A DNA stretch of 32,854 nt, taken from assembly GCA_003669615.1 (NCBI GenBank), contig QWOO01000247.1:1-32854 (forward strand). The letters run 5' to 3'. Below are positions 8,963 to 17,830 of this stretch, one piece after another. This DNA is from Planctomycetota bacterium (GTDB taxonomy: Bacteria; Planctomycetota; Planctomycetia; Planctomycetales; Planctomycetaceae). The translations under genes were made by a program, and so were the position numbers. Numbering within the stretch: position 1 is the first letter of the stretch; each line of letters begins with the position of its first letter. The notes below the pieces were generated by a model that did not search any database, had not been told where the DNA came from, and saw only the letters and a list, made by a program, of their open reading frames with translations.

Positions 8963-9298
8963 GACCTCAAAAGGAACCTAAGAAACTCGGCCAGGACATC
9001 CCCGTCAACCGCGTGGGCAGATAACATCTGCGCAACGCCCCGCTCTCGGCAAGGAAAACCTTTGTCTAGGATCGTCGCGACGGCAGCCAGCGTCAAGAAG
9101 ATTCCTCTAATTCCCCGACGCACCAGTTCTGCCGTGTACAATGTGCGAGCCGGACGAATCGACTGTAGGGAATTCATGGGATATTCCGGCTGATTTCTAC
9201 CTGAAAACGCCCTTGTTCGGGTGGAACACCGGTGTCCATTTTCCGATTCGCCTGATGTTCCGGCATGTCTCCGACATCTCTCCGAGGACCGCTGTCCA

Positions 9299-10135
9299 AT
9301 GCCAGAATTGCCTGAAGTCGAGACGATGGCGCGAGGTATCGCACGGGATTGCACCAACCGAATTGTCGATCGACTGGAGTTCGTCCAAATTGAACGGCGG
9401 CCTATGTTCGTTGCTCCGGATCGCGACACGGTGGCTTGTCGCGTTCAGGGCCGACGGATCTCGTCTGTCCGACGCCTGGCCAAACGCATCGTCCTGGAAC
9501 TGGATTCTCAGGATTCGCTTGTCGTAGAGCCTCGCATGACCGGGCTGCTGGTCGTCACCGAACCTCCTACTGCTGAACATCGCCGAATCGTATGGCACTT
9601 TCAGCGAGAACAGGGGTTGTCTGATTCGCTCGAATTCTGGGATCGGCGCGGCCTGGGAACCTTGTCGCTGCTAACTCCCGAGCAAATGCAGGAACTCCGA
9701 TACCGTCTCGGTCCAGACGCTTTGGAAATTACCGCTGACGAGTGGCTGGCACGGCTGAAGAAGACCGAACGCCAAATCAAAGTCGCCCTGCTGGATCAGC
9801 AACTCGTGGCCGGAATCGGTAACCTGTACGCGAGCGAAATTCTGCATCGTTCGGGAATTTCGCCGCTCCGCGTTGCCACTCGACTGACGAAGAATCAGAT
9901 CAACCGACTTGCCGAAGCGACGTCACAGATACTCTCTGACGCAATTCATTACGAAGGTTCTACGCTGAACGACGGAACCTATCGCAATGCACTGAACAAA
10001 GATGGCAGCTATCAAAACCACCACCGAGTCTATCAACGTGCTGATCTGCTATGTCTGACCTGCAGGACGGACCACATTCGCCGGATCGTGCAGGCGCAGC
10101 GAGCCACGTTCTTTTGTCCAAAATGTCAGAAATAG
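9299..10135 (+). CDS. mutM: Formamidopyrimidine-DNA glycosylase (MutM/Fpg)
   Basis: Starts MPELPEVETMARG; 'LLDQQLVAGIGNLYASEIL'; C-terminal zinc finger CLTC...CPKC. Supplied ORF starts upstream; the MPELPE start at 9299 is required for the catalytic Pro after Met removal. Confidence 0.97.
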   Translation: MPELPEVETMARGIARDCTNRIVDRLEFVQIERRPMFVAPDRDTVACRVQGRRISSVRRLAKRIVLELDSQDSLVVEPRMTGLLVVTEPPTAEHRRIVWHFQREQGLSDSLEFWDRRGLGTLSLLTPEQMQELRYRLGPDALEITADEWLARLKKTERQIKVALLDQQLVAGIGNLYASEILHRSGISPLRVATRLTKNQINRLAEATSQILSDAIHYEGSTLNDGTYRNALNKDGSYQNHHRVYQRADLLCLTCRTDHIRRIVQAQRATFFCPKCQK

Positions 10136-10184
10136 AGATGGCGAGTAAGGGCGCCGGCGCGGCGTTTCCGTCTCTGAAGGAAGA

Positions 10185-10628
10185 CTACCAGACGTCTTCT
10201 ATGTTGCCACTGGAAGCGTGAACCAGGCGACCGGGGCCTGCCCAGTCCGGCGGATTCTGAAGAATTCTTAGCCAGACATTGAATCCGCGAGCTGTTCCTT
10301 CGAAGGAAAGGTGATTGCCCAGATCGTCGTCATGAGAAAGCTTTTCGGCCTGCCAGTAAACCGCCGGTGCGGAATCAAATGCCGCACAGACTGATACGAT
10401 ATCAATCTGCAGCCCTGACGGAACCTGCTTGCCATCTGCTGGTCCACCGCACACCTCGGTGCGGGACACAAACAGCGACACTTCCCACACACTGTCCTCA
10501 GGCTCGAAAAAGAAATGACATCCAATCGGCGCAGTCACCTGCCTGTCAACAACGCTGCGAACGGTATCGTTGACAAACCGCCGCAACCAGGCCGGCGGAC
10601 TAAGATCTTTAGGGGAAGGAGAAGACAT
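10185..10628 (-). CDS. Conserved-looking hypothetical protein (147 aa)
   Basis: Intact ORF with balanced composition, convergent with mutM and divergent from the next gene; antisense ORFs are poorer. Confidence 0.65.
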   Translation of the reverse strand: MSSPSPKDLSPPAWLRRFVNDTVRSVVDRQVTAPIGCHFFFEPEDSVWEVSLFVSRTEVCGGPADGKQVPSGLQIDIVSVCAAFDSAPAVYWQAEKLSHDDDLGNHLSFEGTARGFNVWLRILQNPPDWAGPGRLVHASSGNIEDVW

Positions 10629-10876
10629 TGATTGTAAAATCTCTCGTTTGATCGATCATCCGCGGCGAGACTCGGGAAGTCATTGAAAAACGTCAAAGAC
10701 AGTTTCGTCTTTTCAAGCGTAACGCAAAGCTCGCGCCATTTGGCAGGAATACAACGCGAGCGATTTAGATGTTGAATTTCATCACTTGCTGCTGGCGACT
10801 GTTCATTACAGTTCACAAACTGACTTCGCATTCTGTTCAATCTGCTTATCACTTTAATCACGGGCAGGGACATCTG

Positions 10877-12154
10877 ATGATCAAGCACCTCACCGCATTT
10901 CAGACTGTCGTCTGGCTGTTGCTGCTTCTGACCGTTCTGACTCACAAAGGTCAGTGCCAGGATACGGATTCGACAGCGCGCTCCTTTCGCGACCACGTTA
11001 CTGACCGAATCACTCTGAATGACGGCACCGTGTTGTGGGGAATGGCGGTTAGCAAAAAGCCAGTACGTTTGTTCGTGTCGGTCGCCTGGCTGAAGGAAAG
11101 CCATCCCGCATTCCTGAACGAAGTCGTTCTTCCGGAATTTCGCAAACTGGATCAGCCGAGTAATTCATCGCTGGCGGCTTCGCTTCAGACTGAGATCGAC
11201 TCGCTGGATGATGAGCCCGCTTCTCTGCAGCGCGCTGGGCTGCTGAAAGAAATTCTGCAACGCCTGACACCAACGGAACTCAGCCTGCCAGAGTTTGTGA
11301 TTCTTGAATTGCCAAAAAACCGACTTCGAAGCACAGACCTCCAGGCGGATGCTCGAAGAGAACTGTGCCGGCTGGCCATTTTGAATGGCATAGACAATAT
11401 TGAAACGACTCACTGGAAATCTGTGTCCGAGCAGCTTCAAGAAATCCCTCCGGCCGCGAGAAAAACAACTCCGCCCGGACAGCCTGCGAACTCTGACGAT
11501 CCGCATCAGCAAATTCTTGCCGCCGTGGACGTCAGACTCAACAACGTCACACGACTTGTGCAGAATGGCGACAGCATCTTTGATGAATCCGCACCTTTGG
11601 ACCTTGCAGGAGTTATCCAGACGGCACTGGGAAGCAACATTCAAACACTGCTGAATGAACTCCTTAACGAGACCTCTCCTAAAGCCGCGGCGCCAACGAA
11701 CGACAAACTGCCTGATGCCGCACGACGAAGCGCCGAAACAGCGAATCACTCCACAATCGTCCTCGCCAGTTTTCAGCCGGACCTCGAAGCCGGTTCTGCC
11801 ACTGTGACTCGGCAGCTCTTTCGAAAACACTCTGACGGGCAATGGAAATTGCTTTGGGCCACAACCGGCACGTCAACGTCCGGCGACCTTAAACCCAGTC
11901 AGATCGCATCACTGGAAAATGATCCGCAGGTGAAGGAGATCTCACGTCTCGCTGAAGGCCTGGGACTCGGCGGCCAGCAGTTGTCGACCGCACTGCAGTT
12001 CGGAGCCATTGTCCAGAACGCCATGCGAGTCGCCGATCGAAATTTCGAAGAACGAATTCAGACGACCATCACAACAAAGGCTCTGACAAACACTCAGGAG
12101 ACTCCCGTGCTGATCATTCCCGACACTGGCGCTGTGCCATCCGCCACCGAGTAA
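10877..12154 (+). CDS. Secreted hypothetical protein
   Basis: Start MIKHLTAFQTVVWLLLLLTVLTHKGQCQ at 10877 gives a signal peptide, with purine-rich GGCAGGGA upstream; ~425-aa ORF. Confidence 0.75.
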   Translation: MIKHLTAFQTVVWLLLLLTVLTHKGQCQDTDSTARSFRDHVTDRITLNDGTVLWGMAVSKKPVRLFVSVAWLKESHPAFLNEVVLPEFRKLDQPSNSSLAASLQTEIDSLDDEPASLQRAGLLKEILQRLTPTELSLPEFVILELPKNRLRSTDLQADARRELCRLAILNGIDNIETTHWKSVSEQLQEIPPAARKTTPPGQPANSDDPHQQILAAVDVRLNNVTRLVQNGDSIFDESAPLDLAGVIQTALGSNIQTLLNELLNETSPKAAAPTNDKLPDAARRSAETANHSTIVLASFQPDLEAGSATVTRQLFRKHSDGQWKLLWATTGTSTSGDLKPSQIASLENDPQVKEISRLAEGLGLGGQQLSTALQFGAIVQNAMRVADRNFEERIQTTITTKALTNTQETPVLIIPDTGAVPSATE

Positions 12155-12187
12155 AGCGGAAATCCCGTCAAAGCGGACCCGCAAATG

Positions 12188-12219
12188 CGTCAGCCAAAAA
12201 TCTTCGTCAGCCAAAAATC
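12188..12219. repeat. Tandem 17-bp direct repeat overlapping folK stop codon
   Basis: CGTCAGCCAAAAATC TT CGTCAGCCAAAAATC; identical 15-mers at 12188-12202 and 12205-12219. Confidence 0.9.
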
Positions 12220-12959
12220 GCCGATCGCAGCAACGGCAGTTGTGATAATGCCTCATCCTGTGTGTCTGCATAGACGCGAATGGATCGATTTTTACTGTTT
12301 CGTGGCTGCTGAGACCGGCGAAAGTCGTGTGGCGTCTTTTCGAAAACAACCGTCGCGAAAAGTCGATCCGTCTCCTTTCGAGGTTCGTTGTTCAGACACC
12401 ATTGCACGGACTCTTCCTGTCGCGTCAGAACATTGAGAATCTCCGGCAGCCGGAAGATATCGCGATCCGAATTGTCGCACTTCAATTCCATTCGCAAGGG
12501 CCGCCGATGCAGGCTTGTCCAGAGTTCCCGCACTGTTTGCTGAAGAATCGGATGAAGCATGTCCCCGGCAATTTCGGTGGCAGGATCTAAAACGAATCGG
12601 CGATACCACATGGCTGGATGGGGCACCACCAGATGCGGTTTCTCGATGACTTCGTCACCAAACAGACAGAGATCCAGATCCAGCGTGCGAGGACCCCAGT
12701 GAATCGTGCGAGTTCGGCCTGCTTTAGCCTCAATCTCATGGAGCAGCTGAAGTAACTGGTCCGCACTTTGGTCGTATTCCAGAGTTGCAGCGGCATTCCA
12801 GAACGTGTCGCCGGCATGGTGGCCCACCGGACGGGTGAGGATGGCCGTGCTGCGGCCAGTCACGTGGATTCCTGCTGCTTCAAGCTCACTCATCGCCAAA
12901 TCATAAATCGCCTGAGAAACCCCGACGTTTCCTCCTAAAGCGATCAAACAACGCGTCAT
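12207..12959 (-). CDS. folK: 2-amino-4-hydroxy-6-hydroxymethyldihydropteridine pyrophosphokinase with C-terminal extension
   Basis: 'CLIALGGNVG', 'FWNAAATLEY', 'HWGPRTLDLDLCLFGDEVIEKPHLVVPHPAMWYRRFVLDPATEIA' are HPPK signatures. Confidence 0.93.
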   Translation of the reverse strand: MTRCLIALGGNVGVSQAIYDLAMSELEAAGIHVTGRSTAILTRPVGHHAGDTFWNAAATLEYDQSADQLLQLLHEIEAKAGRTRTIHWGPRTLDLDLCLFGDEVIEKPHLVVPHPAMWYRRFVLDPATEIAGDMLHPILQQTVRELWTSLHRRPLRMELKCDNSDRDIFRLPEILNVLTRQEESVQWCLNNEPRKETDRLFATVVFEKTPHDFRRSQQPRNSKNRSIRVYADTQDEALSQLPLLRSAIFG

Positions 12960-12989
12960 TGAACGACACTTTCCGAATCGAATTCTGCG

Positions 12990-13166
12990 TCAGTACGATT
13001 CGACTTTTGTCTTGATGTTGCCCCACCAATTACTCACGCCACCGCCCGCGGATGTTACGCCGATGATGATGGCGATCAAAATCATCGCCAAAAGGACCGC
13101 ATATTCGACCGCCGTGGTACCGTCCTCCGCAGTCAGGAAGCGACGTATTTTTTTGAGGGCTTGCAT
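12990..13166 (-). CDS. Flp/Fap-type IVb pilin (58 aa)
   Basis: Own translation: MQALKKIRRFLTAEDGTTAVEYAVLLAMILIAIIIGVTSAGGGVSNWWGNIKTKVESY*. 'EDGTTAVEYAVLLAMI' is the Flp prepilin processing/hydrophobic motif. Below the length cut-off of the ORF track. Confidence 0.9.
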   Translation of the reverse strand: MQALKKIRRFLTAEDGTTAVEYAVLLAMILIAIIIGVTSAGGGVSNWWGNIKTKVESY

Positions 13167-13422
13167 CCCGGATTTCCGTACAAAGCTAACGGAGCGAACT
13201 TTCGAACCCTATGTCACGCAACCGGAGCGCGGCCGCATCTCTTCATTTGTCGCGTTCATTTCTGGAAACTGGGTTTCTCCGTCCGACAGCATCGACAAAG
13301 ACGAACAATTCATCACGATATGTGCAATCCGGGATCATTTCAGACTACAGAATCTACCTCGGTCGGTCTTCGGATGTCTGGTGAAATGCCCGACTGAGCA
13401 GAAACATACGACAGAGTCTCCC

Positions 13423-14364
13423 ATGCTTGGTTTTACCCAACGTCTTCATGACCGCATCTTCCAATGCAAGACTCCAGCGCTCGTAGGAATTGACCCACGA
13501 TGGGACTGGCTGCCAGCGTCGATTCGCGAAAATGCGGGCTCCCGATCCCGCAATACCTTTGAGGCATCAGCATACGCATTTGAGGCTTTCTCCAAGCAAA
13601 TCATCGATATCGTGGCACCACTTGTTCCTGCCGTGAAACCACAGGTCGCGTTCTTCGAACAACTGGGTGTGCCCGGTTTTCAGGCGTTGCACGAGGTGAT
13701 GAAGTATGCACGCCAGGCCGGCCTGATTGTCATCGCGGACGCAAAACGCGGCGACATTGGATCGACCGCGGAAGCCTATGCGGATGCCTGGCTGGCGGGC
13801 GAGGATCCGGCAGCAGCAGCATGGCCGGCCGATGCACTGACCATCAATCCTTATCTGGGTACCGACTCACTGGAGCCCTTCGTCCAGCTGGCCGCGAAAC
13901 GGAATGCCGGATTGTACGTGCTTGTGCGAACGAGCAATCCTGGCGCGGCTCAGTTTCAGGACCGCATTTCCGACGGGCAGGCGCTTTATTCCAGCGTTGC
14001 TGCCACGGTGCAAAAGCTCAGCGAAGCGACTCGTCCTTCCGGGGAAGCTTTCGGATGCGTGGGCGCCGTGGTGGGCGCCACATGGCCGACTCAGCTTGTG
14101 GAGCTGGGTAAGCAAATGCCAGCCGTACCGTTCCTGATTCCAGGCTACGGCGCTCAGGGAGGTACTTCGTCCGACACGGCCGGTGCCTTCACTCTTGAAG
14201 GACTCGGCGCTGTCGTCAACAGCTCACGCGGTATTAACTTTGCGTGGCAGCGAAAAACTTACGCAGAGCAATTTGGTGAAGCCCGCTGGCAGGATGCTGT
14301 CGAAGCCGCCACTCGCGACATGATCGCTGACCTTGCGCAACACACGCCAGCAGCGAATCTCTAA
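13423..14364 (+). CDS. pyrF: Orotidine-5'-phosphate decarboxylase
   Basis: 'TPALVGIDPRWDWLP', 'VIADAKRGDIGSTAEAYA', 'DALTINPYLGTDSLEPF', 'LIPGYGAQGGT', 'NSSRGI'. Start MLGFTQRLHDR at 13423; the longer ORF overlaps the antisense pilin gene. Confidence 0.93.
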   Translation: MLGFTQRLHDRIFQCKTPALVGIDPRWDWLPASIRENAGSRSRNTFEASAYAFEAFSKQIIDIVAPLVPAVKPQVAFFEQLGVPGFQALHEVMKYARQAGLIVIADAKRGDIGSTAEAYADAWLAGEDPAAAAWPADALTINPYLGTDSLEPFVQLAAKRNAGLYVLVRTSNPGAAQFQDRISDGQALYSSVAATVQKLSEATRPSGEAFGCVGAVVGATWPTQLVELGKQMPAVPFLIPGYGAQGGTSSDTAGAFTLEGLGAVVNSSRGINFAWQRKTYAEQFGEARWQDAVEAATRDMIADLAQHTPAANL

Positions 14365-14419
14365 CAGAGCTTCGCAGAGTTGCGAGCAAAACAGCTTACA
14401 GCACCATGGGAAGAAACCA

Positions 14420-16141
14420 CTAGCCTCGAGTGGAATCCACTTCTCCGGAAAACATAGGTTTCAGCGCGCGTATCTCGTCCGTGGAGACGGGTTCAGGGCG
14501 AAGCGACAAACGCAGTCCGTCAACTTCAATCTCCTGAATTCGGTACATCTTCTGAGTCTGCCGAGTCCTGCCGGGCAGGCTGCCTCCAAATAAGGGCAGT
14601 CGACTGGAACCTCGCTGATCATTCACCGCGACTTCGTCTTCATTATCCTGAGCCAGCACGATGCGAATCGCAGGCGTCGACGGATACTGCAGAGTCATTC
14701 GCAGTGTGGTTCCCACTTCGCCGTCGCTTCGAGACTCCAGCGCCGGAGTGAAGCTGACTTCCAGACCTTCATCAATGGCTCGATGTCCGGCATATTGAAA
14801 CGTGTGTGTGCCGTCCGTAATGGAAGCCTCGGCATCGCTGAGCTTCCAGCTGCGGGCAGCTGCCACCGAAATCGCATTCATCCGACCGGACGTTCGCGGA
14901 ACAGCGGTCAATGTGGATGCCAAATAGGTTTCCGCTCCACGAGGCAGATCGTCCGGCCCCAGCAATCGCGCGCACAGCAACAGTCCAGGGATGGGTATGC
15001 GCTTTACTATCGCTTCATCTTCCAGAAGTCGCTTCAGATGAGGCTTGTCGGCCGAATGAAAATACAGAGAAACCAGCGCGACGGAACTTTGCTCCGTTTC
15101 CAGCCCATCGTCCATATTGCAAAGAATCAAATCTTCAGCGTCGCGATACTCAGCATGACGTCCCAGTACCCACGCGCAGACAAGATTGGCCTCCCAATTG
15201 CGAGTCGAATAGTTGAACGCGCGAGCCGCCGTGCGAGCTGCCTCGGGATCTTTCAGGCTTTCCTGGATCAAGGCCATGTTGGCCATGCTGCTCGCCAACA
15301 TATCGTCCTGACGAAAATGGCCCTGACCAATTTCCGAAAGGCGTTGAAAGGTTTTGACCGCCTCGTCCGAGTTGCCCAGTTGCTGGTGAGTTCTGGCGAC
15401 GTAGTACCAATACGGTGGATAACACTCCATGAATCGCTCGAGACGCGCCAGCATTCGCAGACGACGTTCAGGATCCTGCTCTTCAAGTGTCTGAGTCAGT
15501 TGATCCAGATCCTGATCGCGCAACAGCCAGCGGTCGGGAATTTCGTTCTTACGGCTCAGCTTCCAGAAGCTGTCCAGAAACGTGGAAGACCGCGTCATCA
15601 GAGTTGTGAACTGTGTCTTTTCCACCTGCCATAGATCAGAGTCGCGTTTGATTTGTGTGGATCGATGATCCCACCAGCTGTTGGCCCCCGATTGAATCAT
15701 GGATCCGACCTGACCGGTCGCGGCCTGAGCGCCGATGACAAAGAAGTCTGTGCCCATCTTTCGCTGCGCACCGCGCGTGTACTGTTCGCCGATGACAACA
15801 CGCTCTCGATCGCTGATTTCCACCTGACCGATTTCGTCAAGGATCGAGCGGTACAAGGTGATTACTTCCGGATCGTCAATCTGATTCAGGTCCAGATTGT
15901 TCAGGATCCTCTGCTGCTCTTCCAACAAGATTTTCTTCGACGGAGCGCGGCGAATTCGATGGAGCGCAGCACGACAGTAATTCAGCGTCACCGCTGTGTT
16001 ACGACGACTGGCTTCTGTAGCAGGAGTGACGTCCGGTGAATTCAATTCCTGTGAGCTGACAGAGGAAACCATCAGACACGCCAGGAAAAGACTCCACATC
16101 ATCACAAAACGGAATGGAAAATGTCTCATGGTTTCAGTCAC
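14420..16141 (-). CDS. Secreted TPR-containing protein of unknown function
   Basis: Signal-peptide-like N-terminus (MRHFPFRFVMMWSLFLACLMVSSVSSQE), helical repeats ('YYVARTHQQLGNSDEAVKTFQRLSEIGQG'). Start GTG 16141 or ATG 16129. Confidence 0.8.
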   Translation of the reverse strand: MTETMRHFPFRFVMMWSLFLACLMVSSVSSQELNSPDVTPATEASRRNTAVTLNYCRAALHRIRRAPSKKILLEEQQRILNNLDLNQIDDPEVITLYRSILDEIGQVEISDRERVVIGEQYTRGAQRKMGTDFFVIGAQAATGQVGSMIQSGANSWWDHRSTQIKRDSDLWQVEKTQFTTLMTRSSTFLDSFWKLSRKNEIPDRWLLRDQDLDQLTQTLEEQDPERRLRMLARLERFMECYPPYWYYVARTHQQLGNSDEAVKTFQRLSEIGQGHFRQDDMLASSMANMALIQESLKDPEAARTAARAFNYSTRNWEANLVCAWVLGRHAEYRDAEDLILCNMDDGLETEQSSVALVSLYFHSADKPHLKRLLEDEAIVKRIPIPGLLLCARLLGPDDLPRGAETYLASTLTAVPRTSGRMNAISVAAARSWKLSDAEASITDGTHTFQYAGHRAIDEGLEVSFTPALESRSDGEVGTTLRMTLQYPSTPAIRIVLAQDNEDEVAVNDQRGSSRLPLFGGSLPGRTRQTQKMYRIQEIEVDGLRLSLRPEPVSTDEIRALKPMFSGEVDSTRG

Positions 16142-16320
16142 TGATCAGCAGACGCCCTTTCCCAACTGAGCTTCCGACGGTCTTCGTCGACTGGCCAAAA
16201 CATCTGACCAGGATCATGCTCATTTTCGGGTTGGATCATCCCAAACCAACTGACGTCAGCTCTTCCATGAACCGCGCAGCGATACTCGCTATATGATTTC
16301 GTTCCACGGCCGGAAGACAA
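16138..16320 (-). CDS. Possible small ORF (60 aa) overlapping the start of the 14420-16141 gene
   Basis: TTG start, acidic/Trp-containing C-terminal sequence, stop overlaps the downstream GTG start (GTGA). No recognisable homology. Confidence 0.25.
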   Translation of the reverse strand: MSSGRGTKSYSEYRCAVHGRADVSWFGMIQPENEHDPGQMFWPVDEDRRKLSWERASADQ

Positions 16321-16593
16321 CTGCCAATCTGATCAGTCCACAAGTTCGTGAATCGAAAACAGAGGTCATGCTCGGCAGGCAATTCAGCCAAACTACGCAG
16401 TCTGCTGATTTAATCCTCATTCGGCCGACTTTGCCGCTTTCTGCAGATCTCCCACGGGACAGGTTCGAGAGGCATGACCAATGACTGGGCCGGCAGTTTC
16501 GTATAGCAAGAATCGGCAAAAAGCCCTAAATAGAGACACCTTTTGATGTTCTGCCGCCCAGATGCCTCGAGCATCCTGACCCGGAGATTACCC

Positions 16594-17766
16594 ATGCGCG
16601 ACAACTTTCTGCCCTTTTCGTTGCCTCTGATTGGCAATGAAGAAATCGAGGCAGTTGTTGAGGCTCTCCGATCCGGATGGCTCACGTCCGGTCCCCGAAT
16701 GAAACAGTTCGAAACGGAATTCTGTCAGGCAGTTCACGCTCCGTCAGCTCTGGCTCTGAATTCGTGCACAGCCGGTCTTCACCTTGCTCTGAAAGTTCTG
16801 AATATCGGGCCCGGTGACGAAGTCATCACCACGCCGATGACTTTCGCGGCCTCTGTCAATGTCATCGAACACACCGGGGCAACTCCAGTGCTCGTCGACG
16901 TCGAACCCGATACTCTGAATTTACAGCCGGATGCCGTGGAGCAGGCCATCACACCGCAGACCAGAGCAATCATCGCGGTTCACTACGCCGGTCATCCGGC
17001 CGAACTGATTGCTCTGCGAGCGATCGCCGAACAATACAACCTGCATCTGATTGAAGATGCCGCACACGCTATAGGAGCCGCGTTCGACGGGCAACCGATT
17101 GGCTCTGGTGAAAATCTCACGGCGTTCAGTTTCTACGCCACCAAGAATCTCACCACCGGAGAAGGCGGCATGTTGACCGGCAGCTCTGAACTCCTGGATC
17201 GAGCTCGAGTTCTTGGTTTGCATGGCATGAATCGCGAAGCATGGAGTCGCTATGCGGCCGGCGGTAAATGGGCGTATGACATTGTCGAGCCAGGCTTCAA
17301 ATACAATATGACGGACGTGCAGGCCGCCATTGGACTTGCCCAGCTGAATCGATTCGATCGGATGCAGGCCCGCCGTCATGAGATTGTGCAGGCTTACAAC
17401 AAGGCCTTTGGCTCACACTCCACTTTTCTGATTCCCACGACGCGAGCCCATGTCACGCACGCATGGCATTTGTACGTGCTGCGTCTCAGACCCGCGGAAC
17501 TCAGCATCAATCGCAATCAGTTCATCGACGAAATGACGGCTCGCAGGATTGGAACGTCAGTGCACTTCATCCCGATCCACATGCATTCGTACTATCGCGA
17601 TAAATACAATTTTCACCCGGACGACTTTCCCGTCGCCCACACGGCCTTTCAGAACATGCTTAGCCTGCCACTGTCGCCATCAATGTCTGATCAGGACGTC
17701 GCCGATGTGATCGACGCCGTCCTCGATATTCGCCAAAAATTCGCCCGCCGCCGGATCGCCGCCTAA
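16594..17766 (+). CDS. DegT/DnrJ/EryC1/StrS family PLP-dependent aminotransferase
   Basis: 'LNSCTAGLHLALKVLNIGPGDEVITTPMTFAASVNVIEHTGATPVLVDVE', 'LIEDAAHAIGA', 'FSFYATKNLTTGEGGM' (PLP Lys). Start MRDNFLPFSLP at 16594. Confidence 0.95.
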   Translation: MRDNFLPFSLPLIGNEEIEAVVEALRSGWLTSGPRMKQFETEFCQAVHAPSALALNSCTAGLHLALKVLNIGPGDEVITTPMTFAASVNVIEHTGATPVLVDVEPDTLNLQPDAVEQAITPQTRAIIAVHYAGHPAELIALRAIAEQYNLHLIEDAAHAIGAAFDGQPIGSGENLTAFSFYATKNLTTGEGGMLTGSSELLDRARVLGLHGMNREAWSRYAAGGKWAYDIVEPGFKYNMTDVQAAIGLAQLNRFDRMQARRHEIVQAYNKAFGSHSTFLIPTTRAHVTHAWHLYVLRLRPAELSINRNQFIDEMTARRIGTSVHFIPIHMHSYYRDKYNFHPDDFPVAHTAFQNMLSLPLSPSMSDQDVADVIDAVLDIRQKFARRRIAA

Positions 17767-17774
17767 TGACCGAA

Positions 17775-17830
17775 GGGCATTGGGCATTGGGCATTGGGCA
17801 TTGGGCATTGGGCATTGGGCATTGGGCATT
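17775..17830. repeat. Heptanucleotide tandem array, 8 perfect copies of GGGCATT (AATGCCC on minus strand)
   Basis: Directly counted in the sequence, between convergent stop codons. Confidence 0.97.

Noticed and set aside
11165-11842. 225-aa minus ORF
   Set aside because: Antisense to the secreted protein 10877-12154, which has a signal peptide and better coding character.
14555-14585. CCTGCCGGGCAGG palindrome resembling the hairpin at 752-772
   Set aside because: Short, inside a coding region (GSLPGRTRQ), without the flanking repeat arms; likely chance.
14783-15634. 283-aa + strand ORF
   Set aside because: Antisense to the secreted TPR protein; shadow frame.
17775-17830. CRISPR-like array
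   Set aside because: Units are 7 bp with no spacers; a simple tandem repeat.
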